DNA of 64,000 bases from contig BDTX01000003.1 in NCBI GenBank assembly GCA_002897615.1, positions 1 through 64,000 of the forward strand. Direction: 5' to 3'. This DNA comes from a bacterium BMS3Bbin14. GTDB taxonomy: Bacteria > Desulfobacterota > Desulfobulbia > Desulfobulbales > Desulfobulbaceae. The notes under the pieces were generated by a model, which saw only the letters and a list, made by a program, of their open reading frames with translations, made no database searches and had not been told where the DNA came from. Below are positions 62,376 to 64,000 of this stretch, piece by piece; positions within the stretch are counted from its first letter, which is position 1; each line of letters begins with the position of its first letter. A program made the position numbers and the translations under genes.

Positions 62376-64000
62376 TCAGGTGATATATCCCTGTTCCTCG
62401 AGATAGAGCAGAATTTCCTGTACCGCCTCGGCCGGGGTCATGGCCGAGGTGTCGATGACCAGCTCCGGCCGGGCCGGCGGGATATAGGGATCGGAAATAC
62501 CGGTGACCCCCTTGATCTTTCCGGCCCGGGCCTTGGCGTACAAACCTTTCCGGTCGCGCTGTTCGCAGACCTCAAGGGGAGTTGCCACGTGGACCTCGAT
62601 ATAGCCGCCGTAACGACTGATCAGGTCCCGGTTGGCCTGTCGTGACTCCTCGTAGGGTGCGATGGGCGCGCACAGAGCAATCCCGCCGTTCTTGGTAATC
62701 TCGCCGGCCACAAAACCGATCCGGGTCACGTTCAGGTTGCGATGCACCCTTGAATAGGTCAGCTCCGAGGAAAGGTTCTTACGGACAATGTCTCCGTCCA
62801 GCAAGGTCACGGGCCGGTCGCGCATCTCCATGAACTTGACCATCAGCACCTTGGCGATGGTGGACTTGCCCGAGCCGGACAGGCCGGTCATGAAGATGGT
62901 AAACCCCTGTTGCGAGCGGGGCGGGAAGGACTGCCGCAGCTCCGAAACCACCTCGGGATAGGAAAACCAGGCCGGAATCTCCAGGCCCCACTCAAGCCGG
63001 TGCCGCAACTCCTCAGAGGAGATGGTCTTGACCGCCTGTTGTTCGGTTCCCTCCAGAAAGACATAACGGGCCTGGTCCTCAAGATAACCCATCTTTCTCT
63101 GGGGCACCATGGCGATACCGGTTTCCGTGACGTATTCCCGCACCAGTTCCTGCGCCGCGTGCAGGGGATAAAACAGGTCCCGGCCGGTGCCGGCGAAAGG
63201 ATCACCGTGGTCGTCGGCCACCATGAAATGGCTGCAACCGTAGTTTTTTCTGATCATGGCATGCCAGAGTGCCTCGCGGGGGCCGGCCCAGCGTTCGGCC
63301 AGGGGCGTAATGCCGAGCATGATCATGTTCTTGGGAAATTTATTGACAAAGGCCTGGTAACAGCGGACATGGGTATAATGATCCATGCTGCCCGGATGCT
63401 CCAGGCCGACAACGGGATGCAGGAACACACTGGCACCGACTTCCCGGGCAGCGGCCAGCACCATTTCCCGATGGGCGCAGTGCAGGTACTCCTGCGTATG
63501 AAAGCCCAGAACCCGGCGCCAGCCGTACTGGATAAAACGGCGATGGGTTTCTGACGGCGTCAGCCGCAGATCCCTGAAATCATAATGAACCGGTGGAATA
63601 ACCCCCTCAACCGGGCCGCCGACATACCAGTCATGCACCTGCTCATAAAGATGCCTGACCCCGGGATGACGGGCGGGGTCGTCGGTCCCGAAAACCGCCT
63701 GCGCCTCTTTCTTCTTGTCCGGTTGCCAGACATCCTGCACCGTCATGACGGCCAGCAGAAAACCTTCCTGGTCATTCAGGGCCAGCCGTTGCCCCTTAGT
63801 CAGCGAAGCGGCGAATTCCTCCCCCACATCGAGACAGATCGGCATGGGCCAGACCGTGCCGTCGGCCAGCCGCATCCGCTCCAGGACACTCTCATAATCG
63901 GCCCGGTTGAGAAAACCGGCCAGCGGATACAGGGCCCGGTTCAACAGCAGTTCCAGGTCACAGAGCTGCCCGGCACTCAAATCCAGGGCCTTAAAATCCA
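62376..64000 (-). CDS. Sat-CysC fusion: APS kinase with altered ATP-sulfurylase domain (5' end beyond window)
   Basis: The visible part lacks the first codons. The N-terminal ATP-sulfurylase domain keeps the fold (LHCAHREM, GLEHPGSMDHYTHVRCYQA) but its QTRN sulfate-binding motif reads HTQE (LGFHTQEYLHCAH), and its GRDHAG motif reads ADDHGD (FMVADDHGDPF). The C-terminal APS kinase domain is intact: Walker A GLSGSGKS, DGDIVRKN, RRHLNVTRIGFVAGEITKNGGI-like sequence. Normal activity would be APS to PAPS from sulfate; the changed motifs argue for a different first substrate or loss of step one. It is divergent from the J-domain gene (gap of 115 nt). Confidence 0.85.
   Translation of the reverse strand, partial: DFKALDLSAGQLCDLELLLNRALYPLAGFLNRADYESVLERMRLADGTVWPMPICLDVGEEFAASLTKGQRLALNDQEGFLLAVMTVQDVWQPDKKKEAQAVFGTDDPARHPGVRHLYEQVHDWYVGGPVEGVIPPVHYDFRDLRLTPSETHRRFIQYGWRRVLGFHTQEYLHCAHREMVLAAAREVGASVFLHPVVGLEHPGSMDHYTHVRCYQAFVNKFPKNMIMLGITPLAERWAGPREALWHAMIRKNYGCSHFMVADDHGDPFAGTGRDLFYPLHAAQELVREYVTETGIAMVPQRKMGYLEDQARYVFLEGTEQQAVKTISSEELRHRLEWGLEIPAWFSYPEVVSELRQSFPPRSQQGFTIFMTGLSGSGKSTIAKVLMVKFMEMRDRPVTLLDGDIVRKNLSSELTYSRVHRNLNVTRIGFVAGEITKNGGIALCAPIAPYEESRQANRDLISRYGGYIEVHVATPLEVCEQRDRKGLYAKARAGKIKGVTGISDPYIPPARPELVIDTSAMTPAEAVQEILLYLEEQGYIT

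Overview
This 64 kb window looks like the chromosome of a sulfate-reducing deltaproteobacterium, most likely Desulfobacterota close to Desulfobulbales. This is inferred, not proven. The signs are a HemE/AhbD-type haem locus, a Sat-CysC-type protein, hslVU, a ZraP/ZraS-like pair with a sigma-54 promoter, many c-rich metabolic genes, and several dispersed palindromic repeat families. Most genes are high in G+C. The first 9.5 kb is visibly more AT-rich and is accessory DNA.

Layout. (1) 1-6690, minus strand: a RiPP-type peptide-modification locus. In transcription order it holds a radical SAM/SPASM enzyme, a PqqD-like carrier/RRE protein, a 47-residue precursor candidate ending in four Cys spaced exactly three apart, a 1,180-residue metallo-beta-lactamase-fold protein, a terpenoid-cyclase-like alpha/alpha-barrel protein, and an asparagine-synthetase-like protein that runs off the window. 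Neighbouring genes overlap or nearly touch, so this reads as one operon, and it is the best candidate for an undescribed system here. (2) 6691-9512: a defence-like pair (AAA ATPase plus TOPRIM-like protein) set between two decayed fragments that look like DNA-methyltransferase N-termini, beside an IS1634-like transposase remnant and a long palindromic repeat. (3) 9551-13342: a DUF6502-like/DUF5666-like lipoprotein pair facing two secreted or outer-membrane genes across a twin-dyad operator. (4) 13345-28776: housekeeping genes (zinc-ribbon protein, hslVU, xerC, xseB-ispA-dxs, beta-CASP nuclease, PflX-like radical SAM, hybrid histidine kinase, Mth938-like protein, RNase Z-like protein, HD hydrolase, hemE). 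(5) 28809-44695: an AhbD-like radical SAM enzyme, UspA, a hexapeptide-repeat protein, lon, mltG, an alcohol dehydrogenase, a coiled-coil protein, a TPR lipoprotein and a large class A PBP. (6) 44696-52139: an iteron-like intergenic region, an MltD-like LysM transglycosylase, TraB-like and YhbY-like proteins, and a divergent ZraS-like kinase / ZraP-like pair. (7) 52587-64000: an exopolysaccharide export/polymerisation locus (Wza, Wzy/ligase, PHP phosphatase, Wzc-type BY-kinase, TPR and J-domain proteins), ending at a Sat-CysC fusion whose ATP-sulfurylase active-site motifs are altered.

Three dispersed repeat families explain much of the intergenic DNA. Family A has ends CCTGAATCCGTGA/TCACGGATTCAGG, with long copies of about 220 bp and short ones of about 125 bp. 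Family B has ends GTAACTATTCAG/CTGAATAGTTAC. Family C has a CGTAGC-N3-GCTACG core. No rRNA, tRNA or CRISPR array was seen.
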